From NCBI RefSeq assembly GCF_948472415.1, contig NZ_OX419519.1, forward strand, positions 6,167,001 through 6,231,000: a DNA stretch of 64,000 nt, read 5' to 3'. Below the pieces are notes generated by a model. It ran no database searches and was not told the DNA's origin. It saw only the letters and a program-made list of their open reading frames with translations. Each line of letters starts with the position of its first letter. The first letter of the stretch is position 1. Positions 17,381 through 26,340 of the stretch are shown piece after piece. The position numbers and the translations under genes were made by a program. This DNA comes from Kitasatospora fiedleri (lineage in GTDB: Bacteria > Actinomycetota > Actinomycetes > Streptomycetales > Streptomycetaceae).

Positions 17381-19741
17381 GTGGACAGCGACAACCGCAC
17401 CGGCGTCCGACTCGCGGACCGGGCGGAGGACGGCGCCCCGGGGCGGGGCGCGTCGACGGTCTGGCAGTACCTGCTGGACGACGGCCTCGACCCCGCCGGA
17501 CGGATACCCGTGCACGCCGTCCGCGGCAGCACCCCGCCCGGCAGCGGCCCCGGTGACAGCGGCCCCGGTGACAGCGGCAGCACCTACCGCCCCAACCCGC
17601 GCCACGGCCGCCCGCTGCCCCCGTCCCCGGCCGCGCCCGCCGACGCCCCCGCGCCCGGCCTGCCCCCGCTCGGGGCCGGGCGCCGCCCCGCCGGGCGCGC
17701 CCTGCTGTCCTGGCTGGAGGACGGCCGCGCGCCCCGGCTGTGCCGCATCGCCGGTTCCTCCGGCAGCGGCCGCACCCACCTGCTGACCTGGCTCGCCGCC
17801 GCCTGCCCGCCCGACCACCCGCGCCCTGGCCGCCGGGTCCACGCCCTGCTGGACGTCGAGGGGCTGACGGTCCGTTCGGCCACCGCCCGGCTCGCCGACC
17901 TGCTCGGCCTCACCGCCGGCGAACCCGCCGACCTGCTCGAAGCGCTCCAGGACGGCGTCCCGCGCACCGTCGTGGTCACCGACCTCGACCGGGCCGGCGG
18001 CCCCCGGCTGCCCGGCACGCCCGAACGGCTGGCCCGCGAACTCCTCGTCCCGCTGCTGTCCGTCCCCTGGCTGCTGCTGATCGTCGAGGCCGCCCACGGC
18101 CCCGCCATCGACGCGCTCGCCGCCGCCGCCCCCACCGGCGCCGTCCTCGACCTCGACCAGCCGCAGTGGACCGACCCCGCCCCGTACGCCGCCTGGTGCG
18201 CGGGCCTGACCGGCCACCCCGTCGACCCGGCCGCCACCCACCCCAGCCCCGGCCTCGCCCAACTCGCCGCCCGCACCCCCGGCGCCACCCCCGACCCCGC
18301 GCTGCCGCCCGCCGACCGGGCCGCCGCGCTCGCCGCCGCCTGGTGGCGGGCCGTCCCCGCCCCCGAACGCGCCGCCCTCACCGCCCTGGCCGCCGCCGAC
18401 GGCCCGCTCGGCACCGCCCTGTGGGCCACCCTCCCCGGCACCGACCCGGCCGCCGTCGCCGCCGCCGCGGACCTGCTGCCGCCGCCCCCGATCGCCGACC
18501 GCTGGCGGCTGCGCCCCGCCGCCCTCGCCGACCTAGTCGCCGCCGACGGCCCGCCGGTCGACCACGCCGCGATGATGTGGGCGGTGGCCGGCGGCATCCC
18601 GGTCCGCGCCGACGGCGGCCCCGACCTCGCCGCCAGCGACCCCGAACGCCTCGCCCTGCTGGTCCGGCACGCCTCCGCGGGCGACCCCGGCAGCCCGATG
18701 CTCGCCGAGATCGACCTGCTGCTGCACGCCGAACCCGCCGCCGTCACGGCCGCGTTCCAATACGCCGAGGACGCCGGACTGCCGCCCACCCCGCTCGCCG
18801 AAGCCTGGCGCCGGGCCGCCCCCGACCGGGCCGCCACCGCCCGCCCCGCCGACCGCGCCGCCGTCCTGCACGCCCACCTCACCGGCCGCCACGACGCCGC
18901 CGCCGCGCACTGCGCCGACCTCGCCCGGCAGGCCGACACCCGCTGGCGCGCCGTCTGGCAGCACGCCCCCGCCGCCGGCCCGTGCGCCACCGCCGCCGGC
19001 CCGTGCGCCGCCGCCCTCGGCACCGGCCCGCTCGCCGGACACCTGCTGCTCGCCGACGGCGCCGGACTGCACCTGGCCGACCCCGCCACCGGCCGGCCGC
19101 TGGGCCCGCCCGAACCGCTGGTCGAACCCCACCCGCGCGCCCTGGCCGCCACCCCGTTCGGCGGCGCCCTGCTGCTGAACGCCTCCGGCGCGCTGCGCCC
19201 GCTCACCGTCCGCGGCGCACCGGCCCTCCCGCCGGCCGGTGCCCCGGCCGCCCCGGTGGCCGTCCCCACGGCGTGCACCGCCGTCGCCGGGCACGAGGGC
19301 GTGCTGGTGTTCGGCGGCCCGGACGGGCTGGTCACCTGCACCGGGACCGCCACCGGCGCCGCCCACCGGCCCGAACACCCGCTGCACGAGGGCCCGGTCA
19401 CCGCCCTGGCCGCGGCCGCGGCCGACGGTGGCACCCTGGTCGCCAGCGGCGGCGAGGACGGCCGGGTCTGGACCTGGATGCCCGGCCGCCCGCCGCTGCC
19501 CGCCCCCGTCGACCGGCGCCCGTGGCCGGTCACCGCCGTCGGCCTCGCCGCCACCCCCGGCGGGCTGCTGCTGGCCGCGGCCTGGTCCGACGGCCTGCTG
19601 CGGCTGCGCCGCTGGGGCGAGCGCCACCGCGGCGCCGACCTCCGGCTCGGCGCGGCCGTCCGCACCCTCGCGGTCACCCCCGACGGGCTGGTGGTCGCCG
19701 CGCTGCCCGGCTCGGTGCTCGCGCTCACCCTGGTCGGCTGA
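17381..19741 (+). CDS. P-loop ATPase fused to C-terminal beta-propeller-like domain (STAND-like)
   Basis: A 786-aa protein. After a disordered N-terminal 100 residues there is a Walker A-like CRIAGSSGSGRTHLLTWLA near residue 125 and a hydrophobic strand ending in Asp (TVVVTDLDRAGGPR) as Walker B. A helical Ala/Pro-rich middle follows. The last 230 residues carry propeller-like repeats such as VTALAAAAADGGTLVASGGEDGRVWTWMPG and LLLAAAWSDGLLRLRRWGE. This resembles STAND/NACHT-type regulators or effectors of actinomycetes, though no named family can be assigned. The GTG at 17381 follows GCACGGGGG. A related WD40 protein without the ATPase lies at 59115. Confidence 0.7.
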   Translation: MDSDNRTGVRLADRAEDGAPGRGASTVWQYLLDDGLDPAGRIPVHAVRGSTPPGSGPGDSGPGDSGSTYRPNPRHGRPLPPSPAAPADAPAPGLPPLGAGRRPAGRALLSWLEDGRAPRLCRIAGSSGSGRTHLLTWLAAACPPDHPRPGRRVHALLDVEGLTVRSATARLADLLGLTAGEPADLLEALQDGVPRTVVVTDLDRAGGPRLPGTPERLARELLVPLLSVPWLLLIVEAAHGPAIDALAAAAPTGAVLDLDQPQWTDPAPYAAWCAGLTGHPVDPAATHPSPGLAQLAARTPGATPDPALPPADRAAALAAAWWRAVPAPERAALTALAAADGPLGTALWATLPGTDPAAVAAAADLLPPPPIADRWRLRPAALADLVAADGPPVDHAAMMWAVAGGIPVRADGGPDLAASDPERLALLVRHASAGDPGSPMLAEIDLLLHAEPAAVTAAFQYAEDAGLPPTPLAEAWRRAAPDRAATARPADRAAVLHAHLTGRHDAAAAHCADLARQADTRWRAVWQHAPAAGPCATAAGPCAAALGTGPLAGHLLLADGAGLHLADPATGRPLGPPEPLVEPHPRALAATPFGGALLLNASGALRPLTVRGAPALPPAGAPAAPVAVPTACTAVAGHEGVLVFGGPDGLVTCTGTATGAAHRPEHPLHEGPVTALAAAAADGGTLVASGGEDGRVWTWMPGRPPLPAPVDRRPWPVTAVGLAATPGGLLLAAAWSDGLLRLRRWGERHRGADLRLGAAVRTLAVTPDGLVVAALPGSVLALTLVG

Positions 19742-19825
19742 GCGTCGCGGTCCGAGCGTCGCGGTCCGAGCGCCGCCGTCCGAGCGTCGCGGTCCGATCT
19801 CCGCTGTCCGGGCGCCGCCGTCCGA
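19742..19825. repeat. 14-bp tandem repeat, unit GCGTCGCGGTCCGA
   Basis: Six 14-bp units begin right after the stop of the propeller gene. Three are identical and the others vary at two to five positions. The rest of the 19826-20056 gap is relatively AT-rich (GTTGAAAGACGTCTAAATCAAC and GTTTGATCACC) and probably holds the promoter of the small gene at 20057. No gene is seen in the gap. Confidence 0.85.
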
Positions 19826-20056
19826 GCGGTGACCGGCGGCCGATGTTGAAAGACGTCTAAATCAACGCGATCTTCAACCGAAGACCGCGTAATTCGCCGT
19901 TTCCGGGTGGTTCCTGATCGAGTTTGATCACCGGAAGGGCATTCAGCGTCAACGAGGCCGCTGCTCCTTCCCCCTCAACGGATGAATCCCCTGCTGGACC
20001 CCCAGAGAACACGCACCGCGCGTCGCGGACCGAGCCCGACCGGAAACGAGGAATCG

Positions 20057-20314
20057 ATGTCTGACCACCGAGACGGGGCCGACCACGTGGAGAGGGAGTG
20101 CGCCGCCCTCGCCGGGTTGCCCGCCGCCCAGCGGCTGGCCGAACTGGAGAAGCTCTGCCGCCGCACCGAACGGGCCCTCGGCCGGGCCGTCCTGGACACC
20201 GCCGCCGAGGTCTACGAGCAGGGCCACGACACCGCCCTGCACCGCTCCCCGTACGCCTACGGCTACCTGCGCCGCAGCCTGGGCTTCCGCGGCGAACACC
20301 GAACGGACGGCTGA
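20057..20314 (+). CDS. Small hypothetical protein
   Basis: An 85-aa soluble, highly charged and probably all-helical protein (ERECAALAGLPAAQRLAELEKLCRRTERALGRAVLDTAAEVYEQ). No family is recognised. The ATG at 20057 is chosen over 19982 because GAACGAGGAA lies upstream and the earlier stretch is basic noise. The thioesterase gene starts 3 bases after its stop, so the two are almost certainly co-transcribed and possibly coupled. Confidence 0.7.
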   Translation: MSDHRDGADHVERECAALAGLPAAQRLAELEKLCRRTERALGRAVLDTAAEVYEQGHDTALHRSPYAYGYLRRSLGFRGEHRTDG

Positions 20315-20317
20315 CCG

Positions 20318-21064
20318 TTGTACACCTACATGTGCCGCACCCGCTGGGGCGACATGGACGCCTTCGGCCACGTCAACAACCTCAAGGTGCTCCAGTACGT
20401 CCAGGAGGCCGTCTACTGCCTGCTGTACGACGACACCGAGGGCCAGGACCTGTTCGAGGACGGGTTCATGATCGCCCGTCACGAGATCGACTACCGCTCC
20501 CCGCTCTACCACTGCCCCACCCCGCTGCCCGTGCAGATCTGGGTGGAGCGCCTCGGCCGGTCCTCGATCAGCACCACCTGCGAGGCCCGCCGACGCGGAC
20601 AGCTGGTGTTCCAGGCCCGGACGGTCACCGTGCCGACCGACGCCGCGACCCGGCGCAGCCGACCGCTGCGCGAGGCCGAGCGCCACCACCTCAACCGCTA
20701 CCGGGTCCGCCCGGCCGGACCGGTCGCCCCCGTCGCCCCCGTCGGCCGCGTCCCCGTGCGCTCCCCGGCCGGATCAGGGTCCCCGTCCTCGGCGAACGGG
20801 CCTCCTGAGCACGGCACGGGAGCACCCTCCCCGCCCCCGGGAGGAGCACCGCCGGCCCCGGCCCGGGCACCCCACCCCGGCCCCGGGGCCGGCCCCGTTC
20901 CGCCGGTACGCCGCCGTCCACCGCCGGCGCCCCGGGCGCCCCGGGGACTCCGGGGGCCGGTGCGGGCTCCGGGGACGGTGCCTCCGGCGCCTCCGGGGAC
21001 GGCGGCCACGGGGGGACGGGTGAGACCAGCGGGTAGTACGAGGGATCGTTCATGCCCCCATTGA
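20318..21064 (+). CDS. Acyl-CoA thioesterase (hotdog fold, 4HBT-like), low-complexity C-terminus
   Basis: The first 130 residues are a 4HBT/YbgC-type hotdog thioesterase: YTYMCRTRWGDMDAFGHVNNLKVLQYVQEA carries the catalytic Asp in DAFGHVNN, followed by HEIDYRSPLYHCPTPLPVQIWVERLGRSSI. It hydrolyses acyl-CoAs of unknown chain. The TTG at 20318 is conserved in context; the ATG at 20330 is an alternative. After residue 130 the frame continues as about 115 residues of Pro/Gly/Arg with no fold. Family members normally stop here, so a lost stop or frameshift is suspected. Confidence 0.75.
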   Translation: MYTYMCRTRWGDMDAFGHVNNLKVLQYVQEAVYCLLYDDTEGQDLFEDGFMIARHEIDYRSPLYHCPTPLPVQIWVERLGRSSISTTCEARRRGQLVFQARTVTVPTDAATRRSRPLREAERHHLNRYRVRPAGPVAPVAPVGRVPVRSPAGSGSPSSANGPPEHGTGAPSPPPGGAPPAPARAPHPGPGAGPVPPVRRRPPPAPRAPRGLRGPVRAPGTVPPAPPGTAATGGRVRPAGSTRDRSCPH

Positions 21065-21106
21065 CCACCCGCCGCCCCGGCCCGCCAAGCAACCGGCCCG
21101 CCCGGC

Positions 21107-22488
21107 TCACCCCGCGGCCGGGCCGGACCTCCGCCTGCCCCCTTCCGGAGAGCCCGGCCACCCGCCCAGCCGGGCGAACCGGTTCTCCAGGCGCGACAGT
21201 TGCAGCGTCGTCGCCGGGGAGCGCAGCGCGTCCTGCCGCTCCCGGAAGCTCGTGTACGCCCGCCGGGCCTGGTGGATGTTGCCCGCGTCCAGCTCCAGGT
21301 GCGCCAGTTGCAGCAGCGACACCCCGATCGTCCGGTGCTCGCCGGCCGGCCGGGCCCGCAGCGAGGCCCGCAGGTACGACAGCGACAGGTCGGTGGACCG
21401 CAGCGAGCGGTGCACCTGCGCGGCCTGGTACAGCAGGGCGGGCTCCGGGTACCGGTGCGGGCCGCCCTCCGCGGTCGCCCGCCCGGCCCACTGCTGCGCC
21501 CCCTCCAGGTGCCGGAGCGCCTCCGCCGCCTGGCGCAGCCGGGCCGCCGCCACCGCCCGCTGGGCCAGCACGAAGGCCCGCACGCCCGGTGCCGCGTCCG
21601 GCGGCAGGTGCTCGGCCGCCGCGTCCGCCAGCCGGGCCGCGTACGCCTGGTGCCCGAGCGCCCCGGCCTGGGTGCTCTGGTCGCGCAGCGCCATCGCCTG
21701 GGCCTGCCCGTCCTGCGCCTCGGCGGCCAGCTGGTACGCCAGCCGGTAGTGCCGCTGGGCCTCGCCGTGCCGGTTGTCGTCGGTGTACGTCCGCCCGACC
21801 AGGCGGACCAGCTGGGACGCGGCGACCAGCAGTTCGCGGTGCCGCGCGCCCCCGGAGGGGACTTCGCCCAGGGCAGCACGTGGTCCCGCAGGTAGCCCAG
21901 CAGCAGGCTCCGGGCGATCGCCCCGCCGTACCCGTCGTAGTGCCGGGCGCCGAACGCCGTCATCTCCCGCACCGCCTCCACCTGCCGGGCCCCGATCCGC
22001 TCCGGGCCGGGGCGGCGGCCGGCCGGGACCAGCGGCGGCCGGGGCGCGGATTCCGCGGCCGGGGCGGATCTCACCGGGGAGCGGGGGGAGGGCAGCATCC
22101 GGATCTGGAACAGCGGGGGCTGGGACGCCTCGTCCTGCGGTTCGCCGGAATTCGGCCAGGAATGCAGCAGGCGCAGCCCCGTCAGGGCGTCCGTCGGATC
22201 GGTCTCCGGCTCCTCGGCGGCGCTCTGCTCGGTCGGCTGGAGGCCGAGCTCGCTCCGGGAGACCGGGCGGCCCAGCCGCCGGGCGAACGCCTCCTCCAGC
22301 AGTTGCGGCCCGGGCGGGCGGGGCTGGGTGCCGGACAGCCAGTGCGCCACCGTCGTCCGGTCGTAGCCCACGCTGAAGCCGCTCTCCCGGGCGACCTTCT
22401 GCAACGCGGCCGCCAGCGCGGGGCCGTTCCACCCGGCCTCCGCCATGCAGCCGCGCAGCGCGACGTTCGGACCGCGGGCGTGTGACAT
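21107..22488 (-). CDS. HTH/TPR-type transcriptional regulator, apparent 1-nt frameshift
   Basis: A Streptomyces-type regulator of about 460 aa. The ATG at 22488 has GAGGAG upstream and encodes an N-terminal DNA-binding segment: NVALRGCMAEAGWNGPALAAAL, then GYDRTTVAHWLSGTQPRP. The C-terminal part is TPR-like helices (GEAQRHYRLAYQLAAEAQDGQ, AYAARLADAAAEHLPPDAAPG, HQARRAYTSFRERQDALRSP). The two parts lie in different frames. A missing base in the C5 run at 21849-21853 (plus strand) joins YLRDHVLPWAKSPPGA to RHRELLVAASQLVRLVGRTY. It may sense nutritional or developmental state, like related regulators around sporulation genes. The SsgA-like gene follows upstream. Confidence 0.75.
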
Positions 22489-22715
22489 CGACGACTCCTC
22501 GTGCGGACCACCTCGGGGGCTGGCCTCAGAATAACGGGCGGCGCCGACCGCGAATACCGATTTCCGACAGATGCCGAACGTTCCACGGACGGAGGCGGAA
22601 ATCGATACCAGGCGGCCGTCTCCGTTCGCTGGCGAAGGAGTTGTGGGCGGTGTGGTGACCGAGTTCTCGGACCCGGGGAATGTGATGACCCGACAGGAAT
22701 ATGATCGGCCCGGCG

Positions 22716-23189
22716 CTATTCGTATTTCTCCGGGCCCACGGCCTCCGCCAGAATCCGGCGCAGCAGCCCCCCGGCGTCCAGCAGCAGGTGCTCGGTGCCG
22801 GCCGGCACCACCCGGTGGGTCAGCTCCAGGAACTCGCCGACCGGCCCGGCCGGGGTGTGCAGCACCGCGGTCTGCCCGGGCGTGCTCAGCGCGATCGCCA
22901 GCAGGTCCCCGTCCGCGCTCGACCGCCGGATCGTCACGTCGCCGATCCCGGCCCACCCCTCCAGGCCCTCCACCAGCAGCTCGCGGGCGAACAGCCAGGT
23001 GATCGGCTCCTCCAGGTCCACGTGGCAGTCCAGGTGCACGGCGTACGGGTCGGCCCGGTGGTAGCGCAGCCGGGCGGGCACCGAGACCCGCAGCCCCGGG
23101 CACGGCGACACCGTCACGTCCAGCAGCAGCACGCAGTCCGGCCCGCCGTTGCGCCGGAGCCACGCGCGCGGGGTGTTCTGGTGGGTCAC
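22716..23189 (-). CDS. SsgA family sporulation/cell division regulator
   Basis: A 157-aa SsgA-like protein (SALP). Family features are the Tyr/Asp-containing RLRYHRADPYAVHLDCHVDLEEPITWLFARELLVEGLEGWAGIGDV and the C-terminal LHTPAGPVGEFLELTHRVVPAGTE. SALPs are restricted to morphologically complex actinomycetes and control septum site selection and peptidoglycan remodelling during sporulation. The GTG at 23189 has GGGAGGA upstream and overlaps the TGA of the preceding small gene (GTGA), implying translational coupling. Which SALP subgroup it belongs to cannot be decided here. Confidence 0.9.
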   Translation of the reverse strand: MTHQNTPRAWLRRNGGPDCVLLLDVTVSPCPGLRVSVPARLRYHRADPYAVHLDCHVDLEEPITWLFARELLVEGLEGWAGIGDVTIRRSSADGDLLAIALSTPGQTAVLHTPAGPVGEFLELTHRVVPAGTEHLLLDAGGLLRRILAEAVGPEKYE

Positions 23190-23506
23190 CGGTCCTCCCT
23201 CGGACGGACGACGGACGGGGTGGCGGGGGACGTGCCGGGCGGTGCGGTGGGCGGGGCGGTGGGTGGAGCAGTGGGGGCCGCGACGGGCGGGGCGGTGCGC
23301 GGGGCGGCGGGGGCCGGATCGGGCGGGGGGTGCGGGGAGAGGCGTTCCCGTTCGGGGGCCGGGTGGGCGGAGAACCGGGGCGGGGTGACCAGCCGGGACC
23401 ACTCGTGGTCCCGGCCGCCGGGCACGGTGCGGCCGGACTGGTGCCAGAGGGTCACCAACCGTGCGTAGATGGGAGCTTGCTGAATCGTTTCGTCTCGGAC
23501 GCCCAT
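23186..23506 (-). CDS. Small hypothetical protein coupled to SsgA-like gene
   Basis: A 106-aa protein with a conserved-looking N-terminus, GVRDETIQQAPIYARLVTLWHQSGRTVPGGRDHEWSRLV. Its C-terminal half is an Ala/Pro/Thr-rich tail (AAPTAPPTAPPTAPPGT). No domain was recognised. I recall similar short proteins beside SALP genes in streptomycetes but cannot confirm it. The ATG is at 23506. The TGA overlaps the GTG of the SsgA-like gene by the GTGA arrangement, so the two are a translational unit. Confidence 0.7.
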   Translation of the reverse strand: MGVRDETIQQAPIYARLVTLWHQSGRTVPGGRDHEWSRLVTPPRFSAHPAPERERLSPHPPPDPAPAAPRTAPPVAAPTAPPTAPPTAPPGTSPATPSVVRPREDR

Positions 23507-23738
23507 AGGGGCCCATGGGTCGGCACTCACGTTCGGGGATAACGACCGAACCCGGGGGCGGTCACGGCACTCGTCACCCCTCGCACCGGACGGGTGCCGT
23601 CCCGCCGCCACGGCCCCGCCGCGGTGCCCCCGTAGTGGTGAACCGGCCGTCCCGGACGCCCGTCCGACTCGTCCCGACGACGGGCGCCGAGAGGGGGGAG
23701 TGGAGGGGGAGCGGAGGGGGACGGGACGCGGGGCCGGA

Positions 23739-24866
23739 TCAGGCGTGCGCGGCTGTCCGGTCGCCGCCCGTCCCGTCCGCGGCGGCCAGGGACGCGGCCA
23801 GCGCGCGGGCCCGGTCGAAGGCCCGGACCGGGTCCGGCCCGGCCGACCACGGGTGGGCGCCGCACCACGGGCCGATCCGCCGGAACTGCTCCAACGCCAG
23901 CGCGGGCTGCCGGGACGTCAGGGCGAAGTGCGCCAGCAGGTGCCGCAGCAGCGGCACCTGGTCGTTCGACGCGGGGGTGCCGTCCAGCGCCGCCGCCACC
24001 CGGGGCAGCAGCTCCCGGTACCGGCGGCCGCCGGGCAGCCCGCGCGGGCCGTGCCGCGACTCCAGCTCGGTGAGCGCCTGGAGGTACAGCCCGGGCAGCG
24101 GCGAACCGGCCGGGGCGGAGTGCACCGCGCGCACCGCGAACCGCAGCATCAGCGCGTCGCTGCCGTGCCACTTGGCGCACCAGTACTGCATCGCCTGCCA
24201 GTGCCCGCCGACGTGGTGCGGGGCCCGCGCGACCACCTCCCCCCACAGCTCCCGGAACTCCCGCCGCGGCAGCCGCAACCCGCGCGCCGCCGCGATCATG
24301 ACCACCCAGGGGCCAGGGTCGCGCCCGTCCGACTCGGCCGCCCGCCGCGCCAGTTCGTACGCCGCGGGCAGCTGCGTCCGGAACGCGGCCAGCCGCTCCG
24401 GCGCGACCTGCGCCGGGAGGCCGCTGCCGCGCGCCTCCCAGGCCCGCTGCACCAGCAGCCGGGCCCGGACCGTCGCGGCGGCGCACGGCGCCGTCCCCGC
24501 CTCCTCCCAGGCGGTCAGCCAGGCGTCGCGCTCGGCCGCCACCCGGGTCAGGAAGTCCAGCCGGGACCAGCGCTCGTCCCAGTCCGCCCCCGCCGCCGCC
24601 ACGTACGCCTCGGCGGCCCGCCAGCCGCCCGCCAGGCAGGAGTCCGCCAGCGCCCCCAGTTCCTTGCGGCGCAGCAGCCGCATCGGCGGCCCGGCCCGCC
24701 CCGGGTCCAACTCCGCCGAGGGCACCAGCCCGTGCACGGCCGGATCGAACCCCGCCGGGACGGCCCCCGCCCGCTCCGCCGCCCGGCCCGGCCGGGGGGC
24801 GCCGGTCCGCCGCCGCGTCCACAGCATGATCATCGCGGCGAGGCCGAACACCAGAACGGGGGTCAT
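23739..24866 (-). CDS. Hypothetical membrane-anchored protein
   Basis: A 375-aa protein with one N-terminal hydrophobic helix (TPVLVFGLAAMIMLW) followed by Arg residues, predicting an N-out or signal-anchor topology with a large soluble domain. The soluble part is helical with Trp- and Arg-rich segments (WDERWSRLDFLTRVAAERDAWLTAWEEAG, HHVGGHWQAMQYWCAKWHGSD). This is reminiscent of TPR-like folds, but no named family is recognised. The ATG at 24866 has a weak RBS. It is flanked by the SsgA unit and an SMI1/KNR4 gene, with no obvious operon partner. Confidence 0.7.
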   Translation of the reverse strand: MTPVLVFGLAAMIMLWTRRRTGAPRPGRAAERAGAVPAGFDPAVHGLVPSAELDPGRAGPPMRLLRRKELGALADSCLAGGWRAAEAYVAAAGADWDERWSRLDFLTRVAAERDAWLTAWEEAGTAPCAAATVRARLLVQRAWEARGSGLPAQVAPERLAAFRTQLPAAYELARRAAESDGRDPGPWVVMIAAARGLRLPRREFRELWGEVVARAPHHVGGHWQAMQYWCAKWHGSDALMLRFAVRAVHSAPAGSPLPGLYLQALTELESRHGPRGLPGGRRYRELLPRVAAALDGTPASNDQVPLLRHLLAHFALTSRQPALALEQFRRIGPWCGAHPWSAGPDPVRAFDRARALAASLAAADGTGGDRTAAHA

Positions 24867-24924
24867 ACCGAGAATGATCGCCCACCCCCGCCCGGCCTCC
24901 GGCCACGCCTGCCCGTGGGCAGGC

Positions 24925-25530
24925 TCACCCCGCCACCGACCAGTCGAGGTCCCCGTCCGCGCCGACGACGGCGGTGACCGGCGGGGTGGAGCCGCCGAGG
25001 GCGCGGTGGCCGAGCAGGGCGGGAGCGCCGGTCGCCAGGGCGCGCGCGGTGTCGTGCAGCATCGCAGTGACGGAGGGCCACAGCGGGGCGTCCGGCCGCC
25101 AGGTCTCGTGGTCCCAGAGCCGGACGGCGCCGCGGGCGTCCCCCGGGCCCAGGTCCACGATCAGGGTGTCGCCGCCCGGGCTCTCCGCGATCGGCAGGAA
25201 CTCCGGCCGGTAGCGGGGCGCGGGACGGCCGTCCGGGCCGACGGATTCGCCCTCGGCCGCGGCCACCTGGAGCTGGATCTCGCGGTGCTCCAGGGCCGCC
25301 GGGAGCGCGAGCGGCGCGAAGGCGCCGGGGAGCCAGTGGCCCCCGGCCACGTCCGGCAGCAGCCACCAGCACCGCAGCTCGGCGGGCAGCGACAGCCCGA
25401 GCGCCGCCCCGGCGGCGTCCAGCGCGTCGGGACCGGCGGCCGGCCGGAGCGGGCCCGGGCGGGTGCGGTCGTCCAACCAGGCGCGGATCGGGGCCCAGGC
25501 GGCCGGGAGCGCGGATGCGGAGGTGTTCAC
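24925..25530 (-). CDS. SMI1/KNR4 (SUKH) family protein
   Basis: A 201-aa SUKH-superfamily protein. Characteristic features are APIRAWLDDR, LDAAGAALGLSLPAELRCWWLLPD, GGDTLIVDLGPGDARGAVRLWDHET and a terminal helix. SUKH proteins are commonly immunity factors against contact-dependent or secreted toxins, but many are solitary and unassigned. No toxin is adjacent. A second SUKH gene lies at 30288, nearer the toxin locus. The ATG is at 25530. Confidence 0.85.
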   Translation of the reverse strand: MNTSASALPAAWAPIRAWLDDRTRPGPLRPAAGPDALDAAGAALGLSLPAELRCWWLLPDVAGGHWLPGAFAPLALPAALEHREIQLQVAAAEGESVGPDGRPAPRYRPEFLPIAESPGGDTLIVDLGPGDARGAVRLWDHETWRPDAPLWPSVTAMLHDTARALATGAPALLGHRALGGSTPPVTAVVGADGDLDWSVAG

Positions 25531-25573
25531 GGCGGGTCAGTCTGCCGTACTCCGCCGACACCTCGCGGGCGGC

Positions 25574-26262
25574 TCAGGACGGGTCGTGGCAGAGGCGGAA
25601 CGGGTGCCCGGCCGGGTCGAACAGGACGCGGCCGCGGGGCTGCGGCTGGTGGTCGGTGAGGGCGGCGCCCAGGGCGAGTGCCTCCGCGACGGCGGCTTCC
25701 AAGTCGGCGACCTGGAAGCCGAAGTGCATCACCGGGCGCTGCCGGCCCTCCTCCGGGGCCCGGTCGGGGGGCGGTAGCCGTCGGCCTGCCGGAAGACCAG
25801 GAACGAGCCCCGCGCTGAGGGTGCGACCACGGCGGTGCCGGGCCCCTCGTGGCCCGGGTGCCAGTCGGGCGGTTCGGCGTCCCCGGGCGGGGTCAGTGCG
25901 AAGCGCAGTTCGGGCCGCAGGTGTCGGGCCCGGGCCAGGGTGCCGGGCAGCAGGGCGGGGCAGTCGGCGGTCAGCCGCAGTTCGCGGTGCGGGCGCCCGC
26001 CGTCCGGGGTGGCGGCCCGCCCGAGCCGGTCGACCCGGGCGAGCGGCTCGCGGGCGGCGGCCGGCACCTCGGCCCCGAAGGTGGTGGGCACCACCCCGGC
26101 GGCCGTCCGGTCGAACACCGCAGCGCCCAAGTGCCGTTCGATCCGCCGCAGTTGGGTGCTGGTGGCGGGCTGGGACGCGCCGATCGCCGCCGCCGCCCGG
26201 CCCACGCTGCCGCTGTCGGCGATCGCGCAGAGCACTCGCAGGTGTCGCAGTTCCAGATCCAC
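25574..26262 (-). pseudogene. LysR regulator N-terminus fused to VOC/glyoxalase C-terminus (chimera, frameshifted)
   Basis: The ATG at 26262 begins a LysR HTH (RHLRVLCAIADSGSVGRAAAAIGASQPATSTQLRRIERHLG) and the first part of the effector domain (LLPGTLARARHLRPELRFAL). From about residue 120 the sequence is instead the second half of a glyoxalase-like VOC protein: TAVVAPSARGSFLVFRQADGYRPPT. After a missing base near 25761 come HFGFQVADLEAAVAEALALG and RVLFDPAGHPFRLCHD. Neither half is complete: the LysR lacks most of its sensor and the VOC lacks its first strands. A deletion fusing two genes best explains this. Confidence 0.7.
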
Positions 26263-26340
26263 GGCCGACCCTCCTCGCGCGCGGGCGGCCCCGCCTCGGC
26301 GGTGAGATCGGGCACTCCATGCAAGGTGACACGCAACATG

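Noticed and set aside
23527-24906. 459-aa minus-strand frame overlapping the membrane-anchored gene
   Set aside because: It is a Gly/Arg/Ala shadow of 23739-24866, which has the coherent TM helix and amphipathic helices.
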